Assembly (NCBI RefSeq): GCF_020622355.1
Contig: NZ_WHVL01000004.1
Coordinates: 186,001-250,000, forward strand
Length of the DNA: 64,000 bases
Source: Vreelandella malpeensis
GTDB taxonomy: Bacteria; Pseudomonadota; Gammaproteobacteria; Pseudomonadales; Halomonadaceae
Reading direction: 5' to 3'
Below are positions 35,315 to 45,569 of this stretch, piece after piece. Made by a program: the position numbers and the translations under genes. Within the stretch, counting starts at the first letter, position 1. Every line of letters begins with the position of its first letter. The notes beneath the pieces are model-generated. The model had not been told where the DNA came from, did no database searches, and saw only the letters and a list, made by a program, of their open reading frames with translations.

Positions 35315-37567
35315 ATGACCATGGATATTCAGGTGGCCGAAGGCGACGTCGAGCGTCTCTCCCTTCGTGATTACACCGAAAAGGCGTACCTCGACTACTC
35401 GATGTACGTGATTCTCGACCGCGCGCTGCCCAACATCGGCGACGGCATGAAGCCGGTGCAGCGGCGCATCATTTACGCCATGCGTGAGCTTTCGCTCAAC
35501 GCCAACGCCAAGTACAAGAAGTCCGCGCGCACCGTGGGCGACGTGCTGGGCAAGTTCCACCCCCACGGCGACAGTGCCTGCTACGAGGCCATGGTGCTCA
35601 TGGCCCAGTCGTTCAGCTACCGCTACCCGCTGGTGGATGGCCAGGGCAACTGGGGCAGCCCCGACGACCCCAAGTCCTTTGCCGCGATGCGCTATACCGA
35701 GGCGAAACTCTCGAAATTCGCCGATGTGCTGCTCAGTGAGCTTGGGCAAGGCACCGTCGAGTGGGCGCCGAACTTTGACGGTACCATGCAGGAGCCGGTG
35801 GTACTGCCGGCGCGCCTGCCCCATGTGCTGTTGAACGGCGGTACCGGCATCGCCGTCGGCATGGCCACCGATATTCCGCCGCACAACGTGTCCGAGGTGG
35901 TCGAGGCGACCTGCCATCTGCTGCGTAACCCGAAAGCCACCACCGCGGATCTGATGGAATTCATCCCCGCGCCGGACTTTCCCACCGATGCCGAGATCAT
36001 CACCCCGGCGGCGGATCTGCGTAAGCTTTATGAGGCTGGCCGCGGGTCGGTGAAGCTGCGCGCCCGCTTTGTTCGCGAAGAGGCCAACATCGTCATCACT
36101 GCAGTGCCCTACCAGGTCAGCGGGGCCAAGGTGCTCGAGCAGATCGCCGCGCAGATGCAGGCGAAAAAGTTGCCTATGGTGGCGGATCTGCGTGATGAAT
36201 CGACCCACGAGGAGCCTACCCGCCTGGTGATCGAGCCGCGCTCAAACCGGGTGGATGTGGAGTCGCTCATGGCGCACCTGTTCGCCACCACGGATCTCGA
36301 GAAGAACGTGCGGGTGAACATGAACGTGATCGGCCTCGACGGCCGCCCGCGCGTCATGCCGCTGCCGGAGATGCTCGGCGAATGGCTGACCTTCCGCCGC
36401 ACCACCGTGCGTCGGCGCCTCGAGCATCGTCTCGGCAAGGTCGAGGATCGCCTGCACATTCTCGAAGGGCTCTTGACCGCGTATCTCGATCTCGATGAAG
36501 TGATCCGTATCATCCGTGAGGAGGACGAGCCCAAGGCCGCGCTGATCGAAGCCTTCGCGCTGTCCGAGCGCCAGGCCGAAGCGATCCTGGAGCTGCGCCT
36601 GCGCCACCTGGCCAAGCTTGAGGAGATGAAGATTCGCGGCGAGCAGGACGCGCTCGAGAAGGAGCGCAAGACCCTCACGGGCCTGCTGGGGAGCGACGCC
36701 AAACTCACCACGCTGATCGAGAAGGAGATTCGCGCCGCCGGCAAGGAGCACGGCGACGCCCGTCGCTCACCGCTGGTCGAACGCGGCGAGGCGAAGGCCC
36801 TAACTGATGTCGAGCTTCTGGGCGCCGATCCGATCACCGTGGTGGTCTCCGAGAAGGGCTGGATTCGCGCCGCCAAGGGCCACGACATCGACCCCGCCGG
36901 GCTCTCCTTCAAGGCTGGCGACCGTTTTCAGCTTGCCGGGCGCGGCAAGACTAACCATCCGCTGGTGCTGCTCGACGATACCGGACGCGCCTACACGCTT
37001 TCCGCCCACAACCTGCCCAGCGCCCGCGGCCAGGGCGAGCCGATCACCGGTCGAGTCAACGTCACCGCCGGCGCCCAGATGACCGGTCTCATGCTCGCTG
37101 CGCCAACTCAACGGTTCGTGCTGGCAAGCGATGGCGGCTACGGCTTTCTGGCCACCCTTGGCGATCTCACCGGCAAGAACAAGGCGGGCAAGGCGGTGCT
37201 GAGCCTGCCCAAGGGGTGCACCGTGATGGCCCCGGTGGCGGTGACGGAGAATGAGGCGCTGTGGGTGGCGCTGGTCTCCAACGAAGGGCGGCTCTTGCTG
37301 TTCCCGGCAAGCGATCTGCCTCAGATGAGCAAGGGCAAGGGCATCAAGATGCTGGATATTCCCGGGCCACGGGCGGCGCGGCGCGAGGAGTTCGTGCGCG
37401 ACATGACGGTGCTCGGGGAGAGCGCCGAACTCATCGTGCACGCCGGCAAGCGCAAACTCACTCTGAAGGCTGCCGATCTGGCATACTACCGCGGCGAACG
37501 CGGGCGGCGAGGCAGCAAGCTCCCGCGGGGTTTCCAGAAGGTGGATCGGCTTGAGGCAGGAGAGTAG
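35315..37567 (+). CDS. parC: DNA topoisomerase IV subunit A
   Basis: DNA-cleaving subunit of topoisomerase IV, 750 residues (E. coli 752). [20 protein letters not shown] starts the winged-helix domain. The quinolone-resistance region reads [15 protein letters not shown], so the Ser and Glu equivalent to E. coli Ser80 and Glu84 are wild type. The catalytic tyrosine lies in [11 protein letters not shown] (about 123-129). The C-terminal beta-pinwheel follows (about 490-740). The start could be ATG 35315 or 35321. Co-transcribed with parE, and serB follows after 3 bp. Confidence 0.98.
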   Translation: MTMDIQVAEGDVERLSLRDYTEKAYLDYSMYVILDRALPNIGDGMKPVQRRIIYAMRELSLNANAKYKKSARTVGDVLGKFHPHGDSACYEAMVLMAQSFSYRYPLVDGQGNWGSPDDPKSFAAMRYTEAKLSKFADVLLSELGQGTVEWAPNFDGTMQEPVVLPARLPHVLLNGGTGIAVGMATDIPPHNVSEVVEATCHLLRNPKATTADLMEFIPAPDFPTDAEIITPAADLRKLYEAGRGSVKLRARFVREEANIVITAVPYQVSGAKVLEQIAAQMQAKKLPMVADLRDESTHEEPTRLVIEPRSNRVDVESLMAHLFATTDLEKNVRVNMNVIGLDGRPRVMPLPEMLGEWLTFRRTTVRRRLEHRLGKVEDRLHILEGLLTAYLDLDEVIRIIREEDEPKAALIEAFALSERQAEAILELRLRHLAKLEEMKIRGEQDALEKERKTLTGLLGSDAKLTTLIEKEIRAAGKEHGDARRSPLVERGEAKALTDVELLGADPITVVVSEKGWIRAAKGHDIDPAGLSFKAGDRFQLAGRGKTNHPLVLLDDTGRAYTLSAHNLPSARGQGEPITGRVNVTAGAQMTGLMLAAPTQRFVLASDGGYGFLATLGDLTGKNKAGKAVLSLPKGCTVMAPVAVTENEALWVALVSNEGRLLLFPASDLPQMSKGKGIKMLDIPGPRAARREEFVRDMTVLGESAELIVHAGKRKLTLKAADLAYYRGERGRRGSKLPRGFQKVDRLEAGE

Positions 37568-37570
37568 GGC

Positions 37571-38503
37571 ATGGCACGTAGCGAGAAACTGATGACCGTC
37601 TTGGCGCCGAGCCTGACGCCCGCCATCGAGTCCGAGCTCGGCGCCTTGAAGGTGCAGTTCAACCTGCGAGAGCAGGGATTTAAGCGTCTGGCGGACACCG
37701 CTCAGGGCGCGGCGCTCGACGTCATCGAATACAGGGTGGCCTGCGACGCGCAAGGCGGCGAGAGCTGCCCCTGGGAGGCGCTTCGCCACGCCGCGCTCGC
37801 CATCGGCGAGGCCCACCCCGTGGACATCGTGATCCAGGACATCGATGAGCGCGCCTATCGTCTGGTCTGCTTCGACATGGATTCGACCCTGATCAAGGCG
37901 GAAGTGATCGACGAGCTCGCCAAGCGCCACGGCGTGGGGAACGAGGTGATGGAGGTGACCGAACGTGCCATGCGTGGCGAGCTCGATTTCAAAGCGAGCT
38001 TTCGCGAGCGCATGGCGAAACTCGAAGGGCTCGACGAGTCGGTGCTCGAAGGCATCGCTTCCGAACTCGTGCTGATGGATGGCGCCCCACGGCTGATGAA
38101 GAACCTGAAGCGCCTGGGTTATCGCACCGCGATTCTTTCCGGCGGCTTCACCTACTTCGCTCATGCGCTGCAGCGGCGCCTGGGGTTCGACGAGGTGCAT
38201 GCCAATGAGCTGGTAATCAGGGAGGGCTGTGTCACCGGCGAGACCCGTGAGCCGATCGTCGATGCCGAGCGCAAGGCGACGCTGCTGGCCGAGATCGCCG
38301 ATCGCGAGGGCTTCACGCTTGCCCAGGCCGTGGCGGTGGGCGACGGCGCGAACGACCTCAAGATGCTCGCCCGGGCGGGGCTTGGCGTTGCGTTTCGTGC
38401 CAAGCCTCTGGTACGCGCCGAGGCGCACCAGGCGCTCTCGAGCGTGGGGCTGGACGGTGTGCTCTACCTGCTAGGCCACGCGGAGGCCGAGCTCGAAGGC
38501 TGA
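37571..38503 (+). CDS. serB: Phosphoserine phosphatase SerB
   Basis: Last step of serine synthesis. The 310-residue protein has an N-terminal regulatory domain (about 1-90, beginning KLMTVLAPSLTPA, ACT-like). The HAD catalytic core follows: FDMDSTLIKAEVIDELA (about 98-114, Asp nucleophiles), AILSGGFTYFA (about 178-188) and AVGDGANDLKMLARAGLGVAF (about 256-276, in two parts). Length is like the pseudomonad/SerB type with one ACT-like domain. A GGAGAG box lies before the ATG. It is followed by a long terminator hairpin. Confidence 0.95.
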   Translation: MARSEKLMTVLAPSLTPAIESELGALKVQFNLREQGFKRLADTAQGAALDVIEYRVACDAQGGESCPWEALRHAALAIGEAHPVDIVIQDIDERAYRLVCFDMDSTLIKAEVIDELAKRHGVGNEVMEVTERAMRGELDFKASFRERMAKLEGLDESVLEGIASELVLMDGAPRLMKNLKRLGYRTAILSGGFTYFAHALQRRLGFDEVHANELVIREGCVTGETREPIVDAERKATLLAEIADREGFTLAQAVAVGDGANDLKMLARAGLGVAFRAKPLVRAEAHQALSSVGLDGVLYLLGHAEAELEG

Positions 38504-38520
38504 ACGCCTTCAGCCGTTCT

Positions 38521-38557
38521 AAAGCAAAAGCGGCGCCTCTGGCGCCGCTTTTGCTTT
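38521..38557. terminator. Bidirectional terminator between serB and the mrp operon
   Basis: AAAGCAAAAGCGGCGCC (38521-38537) and GGCGCCGCTTTTGCTTT (38541-38557) form a perfect 17-bp stem with a 3-base loop. Its A/T-rich outer part supplies a T-run on both strands, serving serB (plus) and mnhG (minus). Confidence 0.95.
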
Positions 38558-38566
38558 CTCGGGGGC

Positions 38567-38953
38567 TTAGCCGTGGCCCTTGTCCGGATGCGGCACCGGC
38601 TTCTTGCCGACCTCCTCGTCACGCAGCTCGAAGGGCACGCCGCCGGTCTTCTGTACGTGCCTCACGCGCAGGTGCAGACCTGACTTGGCCAGCAGGTGGG
38701 CGCTGACCGGCGCGGTAATGAACAGAAACAGCGTGATCAAGAGCTCCTGGATGTCGATATGGCCATCCATGCTCCAGAAGTAGCCCATCGAGGCGATCAA
38801 CATGCAGCCGATGCCCAGCGTGGAGGCCTTGGTGGGACCGTGCAGGCGCATGAAGAAATCGCGCAGGTGAGCCATGCCCAATGATCCGATGAACACGAAC
38901 ACGCCGCCGGTGAGCAGCATGAGCGAGATGAGAGCCTCGACTAGAAAGGGCAT
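38567..38953 (-). CDS. mnhG: Na+/H+ antiporter subunit G
   Basis: Small membrane subunit of the Mrp/Mnh multisubunit antiporter (PF03334), 128 residues with three membrane segments. GGVFVFIGSLGMAHLRDFFMRLHGPTKASTLG (about residues 17-48, in parts) is the subunit G hallmark. The C-terminal cytoplasmic tail after about residue 90 is polar and charged. CAAGGAGG precedes the start. Last gene of the operon, 31 bp after mnhF. Confidence 0.95.
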   Translation of the reverse strand: MPFLVEALISLMLLTGGVFVFIGSLGMAHLRDFFMRLHGPTKASTLGIGCMLIASMGYFWSMDGHIDIQELLITLFLFITAPVSAHLLAKSGLHLRVRHVQKTGGVPFELRDEEVGKKPVPHPDKGHG

Positions 38954-38984
38954 GGGCGGCCTCCTTGGCGCTCGATCGTTGATG

Positions 38985-39254
38985 TCATTCGATGATGTCT
39001 CCCCGCAGAATGTACTTGCACACCGCCACCGTGCTGATAAAACCCAGCATGGCGATGAGCAGCGCCGACTCGAAGTAGGTCTTGCTGTCGAGCCATAGCC
39101 CCAGCAGCACGATCAGAGCAATGGAGTTAACGTACATGGTGTCCAGCGCCAGTACCCGGTCGGGCAGATCAGGCCCCACGATCAGTCGGAACAAGTTCAT
39201 CAGAAGCGCCAGTACCACCAGCGTGAGGGTGAGATAAAGAGCCACGCTCAGCAT
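38985..39254 (-). CDS. mnhF: Na+/H+ antiporter subunit F
   Basis: An 89-residue, three-helix subunit (PF04066). The family motif is GPDLPDRVLALDTMYVNSIA (about 26-45), with the conserved Asp in the membrane. It overlaps the mnhE end by 7 bp and has GGAGAT before its start. It is required for assembly or transport in known Mrp complexes. Confidence 0.95.
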   Translation of the reverse strand: MLSVALYLTLTLVVLALLMNLFRLIVGPDLPDRVLALDTMYVNSIALIVLLGLWLDSKTYFESALLIAMLGFISTVAVCKYILRGDIIE

Positions 39255-39745
39255 TCGTAGATCTCCTTGAGCGGGCGTTCGTAGCGCTCGCGAATCTCCT
39301 CGATCAGTGCCTGCTCATCCTCCACGTCCAGCGCGTGGATCAAAAGCGACTTGCCATCGAGGCGCAAGTTGGCCGACACCGTGCCCGGGGTCAGGCTGAT
39401 GGTGCTGGCCAGCAGCGTGATGGTGAAGCGCTCCTCCAGCATCAAGGGATACTCTATGAAGTGCGGCTTCAAGCGCTTCCAGGGGTTGGCCACCAGGCGC
39501 GCGACCTCGAAGTTGGCCACCACAATGTCCTTGAGCACGCGCAGGATGAAGCGCACCAGCACCCAGGGCTTCTTGATGCGCAGCTTGGTGTCCCAAAAAC
39601 GGAAGGTGACCAGCGGAATGACGATCGCCAGCACCCCGCCGAGCAGTATCTGCCCCGGGGCATAGCTGCGCGCCATCAAAAGCCACACGAACAGCAGCAG
39701 AAGCGACAGGACCGGCGTGGGCAGCCAGCGACGCGGCGTGATCAT
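39248..39745 (-). CDS. mnhE: Na+/H+ antiporter subunit E
   Basis: A 165-residue subunit (PF01899) with two N-terminal membrane segments and a cytoplasmic C-terminal domain. ITLLASTISLTPGTVSANLR (about 107-126) is the signature of the family, followed by the conserved IHALDVEDEQAL. The ATG at 39745 overlaps the mnhD stop by 4 bp, and its own stop overlaps mnhF. Confidence 0.95.
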   Translation of the reverse strand: MITPRRWLPTPVLSLLLLFVWLLMARSYAPGQILLGGVLAIVIPLVTFRFWDTKLRIKKPWVLVRFILRVLKDIVVANFEVARLVANPWKRLKPHFIEYPLMLEERFTITLLASTISLTPGTVSANLRLDGKSLLIHALDVEDEQALIEEIRERYERPLKEIYEC

Positions 39746-41253
39746 AAGCTACCTCGCGCGTTGGAGAGAAGGGTATCGGTCAGGCGCTCGGGATGAGCAA
39801 GCTGCTCGGCGGTCGCCTGGGTGTAGCTGCTCACTGGCTGGGCGAAGGCCACCAGCAGCGGAGCCGCGCTCAAGAGCCACACCACGCCGAACCACTGGCA
39901 CCTTGAAAGTGCCGCGCCACTAGGGTTGCCGTAGTGACTGCGCCAGAAAAGCGTCGAGCCGGCCCGAGAAAGTGCGATCAGCGAGGCGAGGCTTGCGATC
40001 AACAGCGTCGGCCAGAGCCACAGCCGCTGCACGTCGTCGGCCGAGTTGAGCACCAAGGCCTTGCCGAGCGCCCCGGAGAGCGGCGGCACGCCCACCACGG
40101 CCACGGCGCCGATGAAGAACGCAAGCCCCAGCGCCTTGCCCTGCACCAGCGGCCGTGCCTTTACCAGGCGAGTGCCCGCCTTGCCGCGCTGGGCGCCGAT
40201 CATCTCTGCCAGCAAGAATAGCCCGCCGGTGACCAAGGTAGTGTGGATCAGGTAATAGAGAAGCGCTGACGCGGCCGCCTCGCTGCGCATCCCGGCGCTT
40301 GCCAGAAGCGTGCCCACCGACAGCAGCACCAGATAAGCGATGAGCTGGCGAAGGTCCCGCGAGGCGAGAATGCCTACCGCCGACGCGGCGAGCGTGGCAA
40401 GGCCGAGCCACCACACCCACGCCTGCTCGAGGGCGTCAAGCGCCCCGGCGCTTTCACCAAAGATCAGTAGATAGACGCGCAGGATGGCATAGATGCCCAC
40501 CTTGGTCATGATCGCGAACAGCGCCGCTACCGGCGCCGGGGCGGCGGCGTAGGCGCGCGGCAGCCAGAAGTAGAGCGGCAGCATCGCCGATTTCAATCCG
40601 AACACCACCAGCAGGATCAAGCCGCCGGCGGTCACCAGTCCCTGGCGTTCGGCGGGAAGTTCCGCCACGCGAATCGCCATGTCTGCCATGTTGAGCGTGC
40701 CGGTCGCGCCATACAGGATGCCTGCCGCGATCAGAAACAGCGACGAGCCCGCCAGGTTCAGCACCACGTAGTAGACGCCGGACTGGATGCGCGCCTTGCC
40801 GCCGCCGTGCAGCAAGAGCGCATAGGAGGCGAGCAGCAGCACTTCGAAGAACACGAACAGGTTGAACAGATCGCCAGTCAGAAAGGCGCCGTTGATGCCC
40901 AAGAGCTGCCATTGGAAAAGTCCGTGGAAGTTGCTGCCCTTCTCATCGTCGCTGGCGCAGGCGAATACCACCGCGCCCAGGGCAAGCACGGCGGTGACCA
41001 GCAGCATCAGGGCGGAGAGCCGGTCGAGCACCAGCACGATACCGAAGGGCGGCTGCCAGTCGCCCAGCGCGTAGTAGAGAATCTCGCCCTCGGCGGCGCG
41101 AGTGATCAGCGCGATGGCGGCCGCCAGGCTCAGTAACGTTGCCACCACGCTCACCGCGCGCTTGAAACGCACTAGCCCCTGGCGCTGGTAGAGCAGAATG
41201 ATGCCCGCAACCAACGGCACCACGATGGGAAAAACGACCAGGTGTTGCATCAT
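39742..41253 (-). CDS. mnhD: Na+/H+ antiporter subunit D
   Basis: A 503-residue antiporter-like subunit homologous to NADH dehydrogenase subunit N/M (proton-conducting membrane transporter, PF00361). About 14 membrane segments are visible. ALLLHGGGKARIQSGVYYVVLN (about 144-165, in parts) and LKSAMLPLYFWLPRAYAAAP (about 222-241) contain the conserved Lys and Pro of the ion channel. The start overlaps the mnhC stop (ATGA type) and the end overlaps mnhE, so the subunits are made in step. Confidence 0.96.
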   Translation of the reverse strand: MMQHLVVFPIVVPLVAGIILLYQRQGLVRFKRAVSVVATLLSLAAAIALITRAAEGEILYYALGDWQPPFGIVLVLDRLSALMLLVTAVLALGAVVFACASDDEKGSNFHGLFQWQLLGINGAFLTGDLFNLFVFFEVLLLASYALLLHGGGKARIQSGVYYVVLNLAGSSLFLIAAGILYGATGTLNMADMAIRVAELPAERQGLVTAGGLILLVVFGLKSAMLPLYFWLPRAYAAAPAPVAALFAIMTKVGIYAILRVYLLIFGESAGALDALEQAWVWWLGLATLAASAVGILASRDLRQLIAYLVLLSVGTLLASAGMRSEAAASALLYYLIHTTLVTGGLFLLAEMIGAQRGKAGTRLVKARPLVQGKALGLAFFIGAVAVVGVPPLSGALGKALVLNSADDVQRLWLWPTLLIASLASLIALSRAGSTLFWRSHYGNPSGAALSRCQWFGVVWLLSAAPLLVAFAQPVSSYTQATAEQLAHPERLTDTLLSNARGSL

Positions 41254-41588
41254 TCGCGGTCTTCCTTCTTGCCGTCGACCTGGTCATTGCCCAGCTCGCT
41301 TCGCGCACGCATGGCCAGGATCACCACGAACGCCGTCATGGCAAAGCCGATGACGATGGCGGTGAGTACCAGCGCCTGGGGCAAGGGGTCTGCGTAGGCG
41401 CCGTGGCCATCGTCGTGGATGACCGCCGCGCCGTCGGTGGTGAGCCCGCCCATCGAGAACAGAAACAGGTTCACCGCGTAGGAGAGAAGCGTCAGCCCCA
41501 CCACCACCGAGAAGGTGCGTCCTCGAAGCGTGAGATAGAGCCCGCAGGCGCTGAGCACGCCCGTGGTCACTGCGTAGAGGGTTTCCAT
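41250..41588 (-). CDS. mnhC: Na+/H+ antiporter subunit C
   Basis: A 112-residue, three-helix subunit homologous to NuoK (PF00420). Typical blocks are GVLSACGLYLTLRGRTFSVVVGLTLLSYAVNLFLF (in parts, about 9-43) and DPLPQALVLTAIVIGFAMTAF (in parts, about 66-86), which holds the conserved ADPLPQALVLTAIVI signature. The ATG at 41588 follows AAGGAGACTC at the end of mnhAB, with 1 bp between the genes. Confidence 0.95.
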   Translation of the reverse strand: METLYAVTTGVLSACGLYLTLRGRTFSVVVGLTLLSYAVNLFLFSMGGLTTDGAAVIHDDGHGAYADPLPQALVLTAIVIGFAMTAFVVILAMRARSELGNDQVDGKKEDRE

Positions 41589-41589
41589 G

Positions 41590-44421
41590 TCAGAGAGTCT
41601 CCTTGTTCGGTGCCGGGGCATGGGGCTCGTCCTTGGGTGCATCTACCACCGGGCGGTGGGCGGTGGTGACCTTGCCCAGGTTTGCCAGAATCATCAGCGT
41701 GGCGCCGACCACGGCGAGATACACCCCGAGATCGAACAGCAGGGCCGTGGCCAGCTCGAACTTGCCGACCACCGGCAGGCTGAAGTAGCCGAACGCCGAG
41801 GTGAGAAAAGGATGGCCGAAGAGCCAGCTGCCGAGTCCGGTCAGCGTGGCGACGGCCACGCCCACCACGGCTACCGGCTGGAAGGGGAAGTCCAGTCGGC
41901 TTTGGGCCCATTCGACGCCCCGCGCCATGTAGAGAAGAATCAAAGCCACGGCGGTGATCAGCCCGGCGATGAAGCCGCCGCCGGGTTCGTTGTGCCCGCG
42001 CAGGAAGATGAACGCCGAGACCAGCAGCGCCAGCGGCAGCAGCGCCAGCGATATCGAGGTCAGGATCGCCGGGTAGCGATCCGGCGACCACACGCGGCCT
42101 TCGCTGTCGCTATGGGGAATGAACAGTCTCAGCCGGTTCAGAAGCTTGAAGATGGCAAGCCCGGCCAGCGCCAGCACGGTAATCTCGCCGAGCGTATCGA
42201 AGCCGCGGAAATCCACCAGGATGACGTTGACCACGTTGTGGCCGCCGCCGCCGGGAATGCTGTTCTCCATGAAGAACTGCGAGATCGACAGCGTCTCGCG
42301 GGTCATCACCGCGTAGTTGAGGCTGGCGACGACCAGACCCACTCCGCCGGCCAGGAAGACATCGCGCAGGTTGCGCTTGCCGCTCGATTCCGGCGGCGTT
42401 TTCTGGGGCAGGAAGAACAGCGCCAGCATCAGGAGGATCATGGTGACCACTTCCACCGACAGCTGGGTCAGCGCCAGATCCGGCGCCGAGAAGCGCGCGA
42501 AGGTCAGCGCCACGAACAGCCCCACCACCGAGAGCATCAAAAGCGAGGTCAGCCGGTAACGGTGGGTGATCGCCGTGGCGAGACCGCCGAAGATCAGCAT
42601 CACCGCGCCGAACAGCACGATGCCATCCACCGGCTGATTGCCGCGCGAGCCGGTCAGCGTCTCGATCTGGGTGAGCCCCATGACCCCGGCGATCAGCGTG
42701 GCCAGCAGCAGCCACCCCATGTAGCGCTGTAGTGATTGGCCGTCCCAGAGTGCCAGCAGCTGTTCGCAGCGCTGGCCGAGACTGACCAGCGCGCGCTCGA
42801 ACAGGCGCGGCGCGTCTACCGGTGCGAAGGAGTCGGTGAAGCGGCGCAGGTCCGAATGGCGCCAGTAGAGCGCGGCGCCGACCACGAAGGCGATCGCGCT
42901 CATCAGAAGCGGCAGGTTGAAGCCGTGCCAGATCGCCAGGTGGAAATCGAGCGGTGCCTGAAGCACCGCCTGAGTGGCGAGCTCCAGAAGCCCCGTCGCC
43001 ATGAAAGCGGGAAAGATTCCCACCAGCAGGCACACCGCCACCAGTACCTCGACCGGCAGGCGCATGAGGTAGGGCGGCTCGTGGGGTGTCTTGGGGGACG
43101 CTTCCCGGGCGGGCCTGTGGCACACCGCGACGACCAGGCGCACCGAGTAGGCCACCGACAGGATGCCGCCGACGGTCGCCAGCACCGGCAGCAGCCAGCT
43201 CAGCCCGCCGAGCAGCGGGCTCTCGAGCGTCTCGGTGAAGAACATCTCCTTGGACAGGAAACCGTTGAGCAGCGGAACCCCCGCCATGGCGGCGGCAGCC
43301 AGGGTCAGCAGCAGCGCCGTGACCGGCATCGTCTTTCTGAGTGCGCCGAGCTGCTTGAGCTCCCGCGTGCCCGCTTCGTGGTCGATGATGCCCGCCGTCA
43401 TGAACAGCGCGGCCTTGAAGGCAGCGTGATTGATGATGTGAAAAAGCGCCGCCAGCACCGCCATGGGGCTACCGATGCCCAGCAGCACGGTGATCAGGCC
43501 GAGATGACTGATGGTGGAGTAGGCGAGAATCGCCTTCAGATCGGTCTTGAAGAAGGCGAACCAGGCGCCGTAGAGCAGCGTGATGGTGCCCACCAGCGGC
43601 ACGATCAGGTGCCAGAGGGCGCTATCCGCCAGCGCCGGGTGCAGCCGCGCCATCAAGAATATGCCCGCCTTGACCATGGTGGCCGAGTGCAGGTAGGCCG
43701 ACACCGGCGTGGGTGCTGCCATGGCGTTGGGCAGCCAGAACTGGAACGGAAACTGGGCGGACTTGGTGAACGCGCCAAGCAGCACCAGCGTGAGCATGAC
43801 CGGGTAGCGCGAATCCTCGACGATCAGCGCGCCGCTCGCCAGTACCGTGTCCATGTCGAAGCTGCCGACGATGTTGCCCAGCAGCAAAAGTCCCGCCAGC
43901 AGCGCAAGCCCGCCGGCACCGGTCACGGTCAGCGCCATGCGCGCGCCCTTGCGGGCATCGTTTCTATGCGACCAGAAGCCGATCAGCAGAAACGACGACA
44001 GGCTCGTCAGCTCCCAGAACAGCCACAGGAGCAGCAGGTTGTTGGAGAGCGAGATGCCCACCATCGAGGCCATGAAGAGCATCAGAAAGGCGTAGAAACG
44101 CCCCACCGGCTCCTCCTTGGAGAGATAGAAATGGGCGTAGAGCAGAATCAGCAGGCCGATGCCGAGAATCAACAGGTTGAAGAGAAGCGATAGCCCGTCG
44201 AGGCGAAAGGCCAGTGCCAGCCCAAGCTCCGGCAGCCACTCGGCGAAAAAGCGCATCGGCTCATTGGCGCCGAGGGCGGGAACGAGCCCGAGGGTCAGGC
44301 CCAGTGCCACGGCGGGGGCGATGGCGGTGGCGAGCGAGCACGTCAGGCGGGAACGCCTGCCCGCCAAGACGGGCACCAGCACGCCCAGCAAGGGGAGTAG
44401 AGCAATCCAAAGCAGTGTCAT
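41590..44421 (-). CDS. mnhA: Na+/H+ antiporter fused subunits A and B (MrpAB/PhaAB type)
   Basis: The 943-residue protein is NuoL-like in its first 500 or so residues ([18 protein letters not shown] near 60-77, [20 protein letters not shown] near 212-231, the proton-pathway block). It continues as the MrpA C-terminal region, with [23 protein letters not shown] near 640. It ends with a complete MrpB-like domain whose signature [16 protein letters not shown] lies near 795-810. The fusion marks a group 2 (mrpA'CDEFG, six-gene) operon. The complex exports Na+ against H+ and keeps cytoplasmic pH and sodium low in saline or alkaline surroundings. The ATG at 44421 is preferred over TTG 44448; neither has a strong ribosome-binding site. 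Confidence 0.95.
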   Translation of the reverse strand: MTLLWIALLPLLGVLVPVLAGRRSRLTCSLATAIAPAVALGLTLGLVPALGANEPMRFFAEWLPELGLALAFRLDGLSLLFNLLILGIGLLILLYAHFYLSKEEPVGRFYAFLMLFMASMVGISLSNNLLLLWLFWELTSLSSFLLIGFWSHRNDARKGARMALTVTGAGGLALLAGLLLLGNIVGSFDMDTVLASGALIVEDSRYPVMLTLVLLGAFTKSAQFPFQFWLPNAMAAPTPVSAYLHSATMVKAGIFLMARLHPALADSALWHLIVPLVGTITLLYGAWFAFFKTDLKAILAYSTISHLGLITVLLGIGSPMAVLAALFHIINHAAFKAALFMTAGIIDHEAGTRELKQLGALRKTMPVTALLLTLAAAAMAGVPLLNGFLSKEMFFTETLESPLLGGLSWLLPVLATVGGILSVAYSVRLVVAVCHRPAREASPKTPHEPPYLMRLPVEVLVAVCLLVGIFPAFMATGLLELATQAVLQAPLDFHLAIWHGFNLPLLMSAIAFVVGAALYWRHSDLRRFTDSFAPVDAPRLFERALVSLGQRCEQLLALWDGQSLQRYMGWLLLATLIAGVMGLTQIETLTGSRGNQPVDGIVLFGAVMLIFGGLATAITHRYRLTSLLMLSVVGLFVALTFARFSAPDLALTQLSVEVVTMILLMLALFFLPQKTPPESSGKRNLRDVFLAGGVGLVVASLNYAVMTRETLSISQFFMENSIPGGGGHNVVNVILVDFRGFDTLGEITVLALAGLAIFKLLNRLRLFIPHSDSEGRVWSPDRYPAILTSISLALLPLALLVSAFIFLRGHNEPGGGFIAGLITAVALILLYMARGVEWAQSRLDFPFQPVAVVGVAVATLTGLGSWLFGHPFLTSAFGYFSLPVVGKFELATALLFDLGVYLAVVGATLMILANLGKVTTAHRPVVDAPKDEPHAPAPNKETL

Positions 44422-44692
44422 CGGGGCATCCAGCACAAAGGGTGTCAACGTGGCCGAGCGCTTTCATGGCGCCTTCAGGCTAGTTCAGTGTAAGCAAACC
44501 GCAGGAGGATACCACTTTAAGCCAGTCTTGCGGCTTTAGTCTTAGGCCCGCAAGGGGGATGAGCGCGGTAACGGGCCGTAACCCGCCAAGTCCGTGGACG
44601 TGAGACACGTTTGCGTCGTGGCTGCCGCGCAGGAATAATGCCCACGTTTTGACACGGCATCGCGCACGCGCGCCCAAGAGATTGCATACCCC
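44422..44692. promoter_or_regulatory. Divergent region between the mrp operon and the sodium-channel gene
   Basis: This 271-bp gap must hold the promoters of both the Na+/H+ antiporter operon (minus) and the channel gene (plus). TTGACA at 44649-44654 is a perfect -35 for the plus direction, but no good -10 stands 16-18 bp further on. GGTAACGGGCCGTAACC (44570-44586) is an inverted repeat (GGTAACGG / CCGTAACC is only partial) and could be a regulatory site. Nothing else could be assigned. Confidence 0.3.
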
Positions 44693-45538
44693 ATGAGCAC
44701 TTCGCTTCGTACCTGGCAGGCGCGGTTCGAGAAACTGCGCAGCAACAAACTCTTCGAGACCTTCGTGATCGCCATCATCGTCGTCTCGGCGCTGGTCATC
44801 GGCGCGCGCACCTACGACGAGGTGAGCCGCTTCGAGCAATGGCTCGCCTATCTCGATATGGCGGTGACGTTGTTCTTTCTGGTCGAGATACTGATTCGCA
44901 TGGCCGCCGAGCCGCGCCTGCGCGACTTCTTCAAGAAGGGCTGGAACATCTTCGATTTCCTGATCGTCACGGCGAGTCTCATTCCGATGGACGAGTCCGA
45001 GATGGTGCTGCTGGCGCGCCTTCTGCGCATTTTCCGCGTGCTGCGACTGGTGTCGATGATTCCGGAACTGCAGATGCTGCTCTCTGCGCTGGTGAAGTCG
45101 ATCCCACGCATGGGCTACGTGGCGCTTTTGATGTTCATCATCTTCTATATCTACGCGGCGATCGGAAGCTTTCTGTTCCACACCGTGGACGAGCAGCTCT
45201 GGGGCAACATTGCGCTGGCCATGCTGACGCTCTTCCAGGTGGCGACCTTCGAGAGCTGGGCCACGGCGGTGCTCTACCCGACCATGGAGCAGTTTCCCTA
45301 TGCCTGGATCTATTTTCTGACCTTCATCTTCCTTAATGCTTTCGTGTTCTTGAACATGATGATCGGCATCGTGCTCGACGTGATGCAGAAGGAGAGCGCC
45401 CAGATGGCGCTCGACAGCGGCGAGGGCGAAGAGGCCGAGCTCTCGGCGCTGCGCGGCGACGTCAAGAGCTTGAAGGCGCAGCTCGACCGGATGGAGGCCG
45501 CGCTGATCCGTCAGGACGAAGGCGCGGGCAAGCCTTGA
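44693..45538 (+). CDS. Voltage-gated sodium channel, NaChBac/BacNav family
   Basis: A 281-residue six-helix channel subunit that would assemble as a homotetramer. S1-S3 span about residues 23-98. S4 (LLARLLRIFRVLRLVSMI, about 106-122) carries four gating arginines, Arg109, 112, 115 and 118, each three apart. S5 is about 140-162. The pore loop has the selectivity filter Thr185-Phe-Glu187-Ser-Trp189 (BacNav consensus TLESW). S6 is about 203-232 (FLNMMIGIVLDVM). An acidic linker leads to a C-terminal coiled coil (about 249-272) expected to hold the tetramer. The Glu-Ser-Trp filter supports Na+ selectivity. It diverges from a Na+/H+ antiporter operon. Confidence 0.92.
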   Translation: MSTSLRTWQARFEKLRSNKLFETFVIAIIVVSALVIGARTYDEVSRFEQWLAYLDMAVTLFFLVEILIRMAAEPRLRDFFKKGWNIFDFLIVTASLIPMDESEMVLLARLLRIFRVLRLVSMIPELQMLLSALVKSIPRMGYVALLMFIIFYIYAAIGSFLFHTVDEQLWGNIALAMLTLFQVATFESWATAVLYPTMEQFPYAWIYFLTFIFLNAFVFLNMMIGIVLDVMQKESAQMALDSGEGEEAELSALRGDVKSLKAQLDRMEAALIRQDEGAGKP

Positions 45539-45544
45539 ACACGC

Positions 45545-45563
45545 CCCCGGCCCACGGCCGGGG
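45545..45563. terminator. Hairpin between the converging channel and ParB-like genes
   Basis: CCCCGGCC (45545-45552) pairs with GGCCGGGG (45556-45563) over a 3-base loop. It sits in the 31-bp gap between two converging genes. There is no T-run, so it is a structure-only terminator candidate. Confidence 0.6.
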
Positions 45564-45569
45564 CGCGGT

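Noticed and set aside
36800-38428. 542-codon minus-strand frame opposite parC and serB
   Set aside because: Antisense shadow; no ribosome-binding site and no recognisable motif.
41587-44193. Long plus-strand frames (381 and 485 codons) opposite the fused mnhAB gene
   Set aside because: Very rich in Gln, His and Arg with no hydrophobic core; shadows of the membrane-protein codons of mnhAB.
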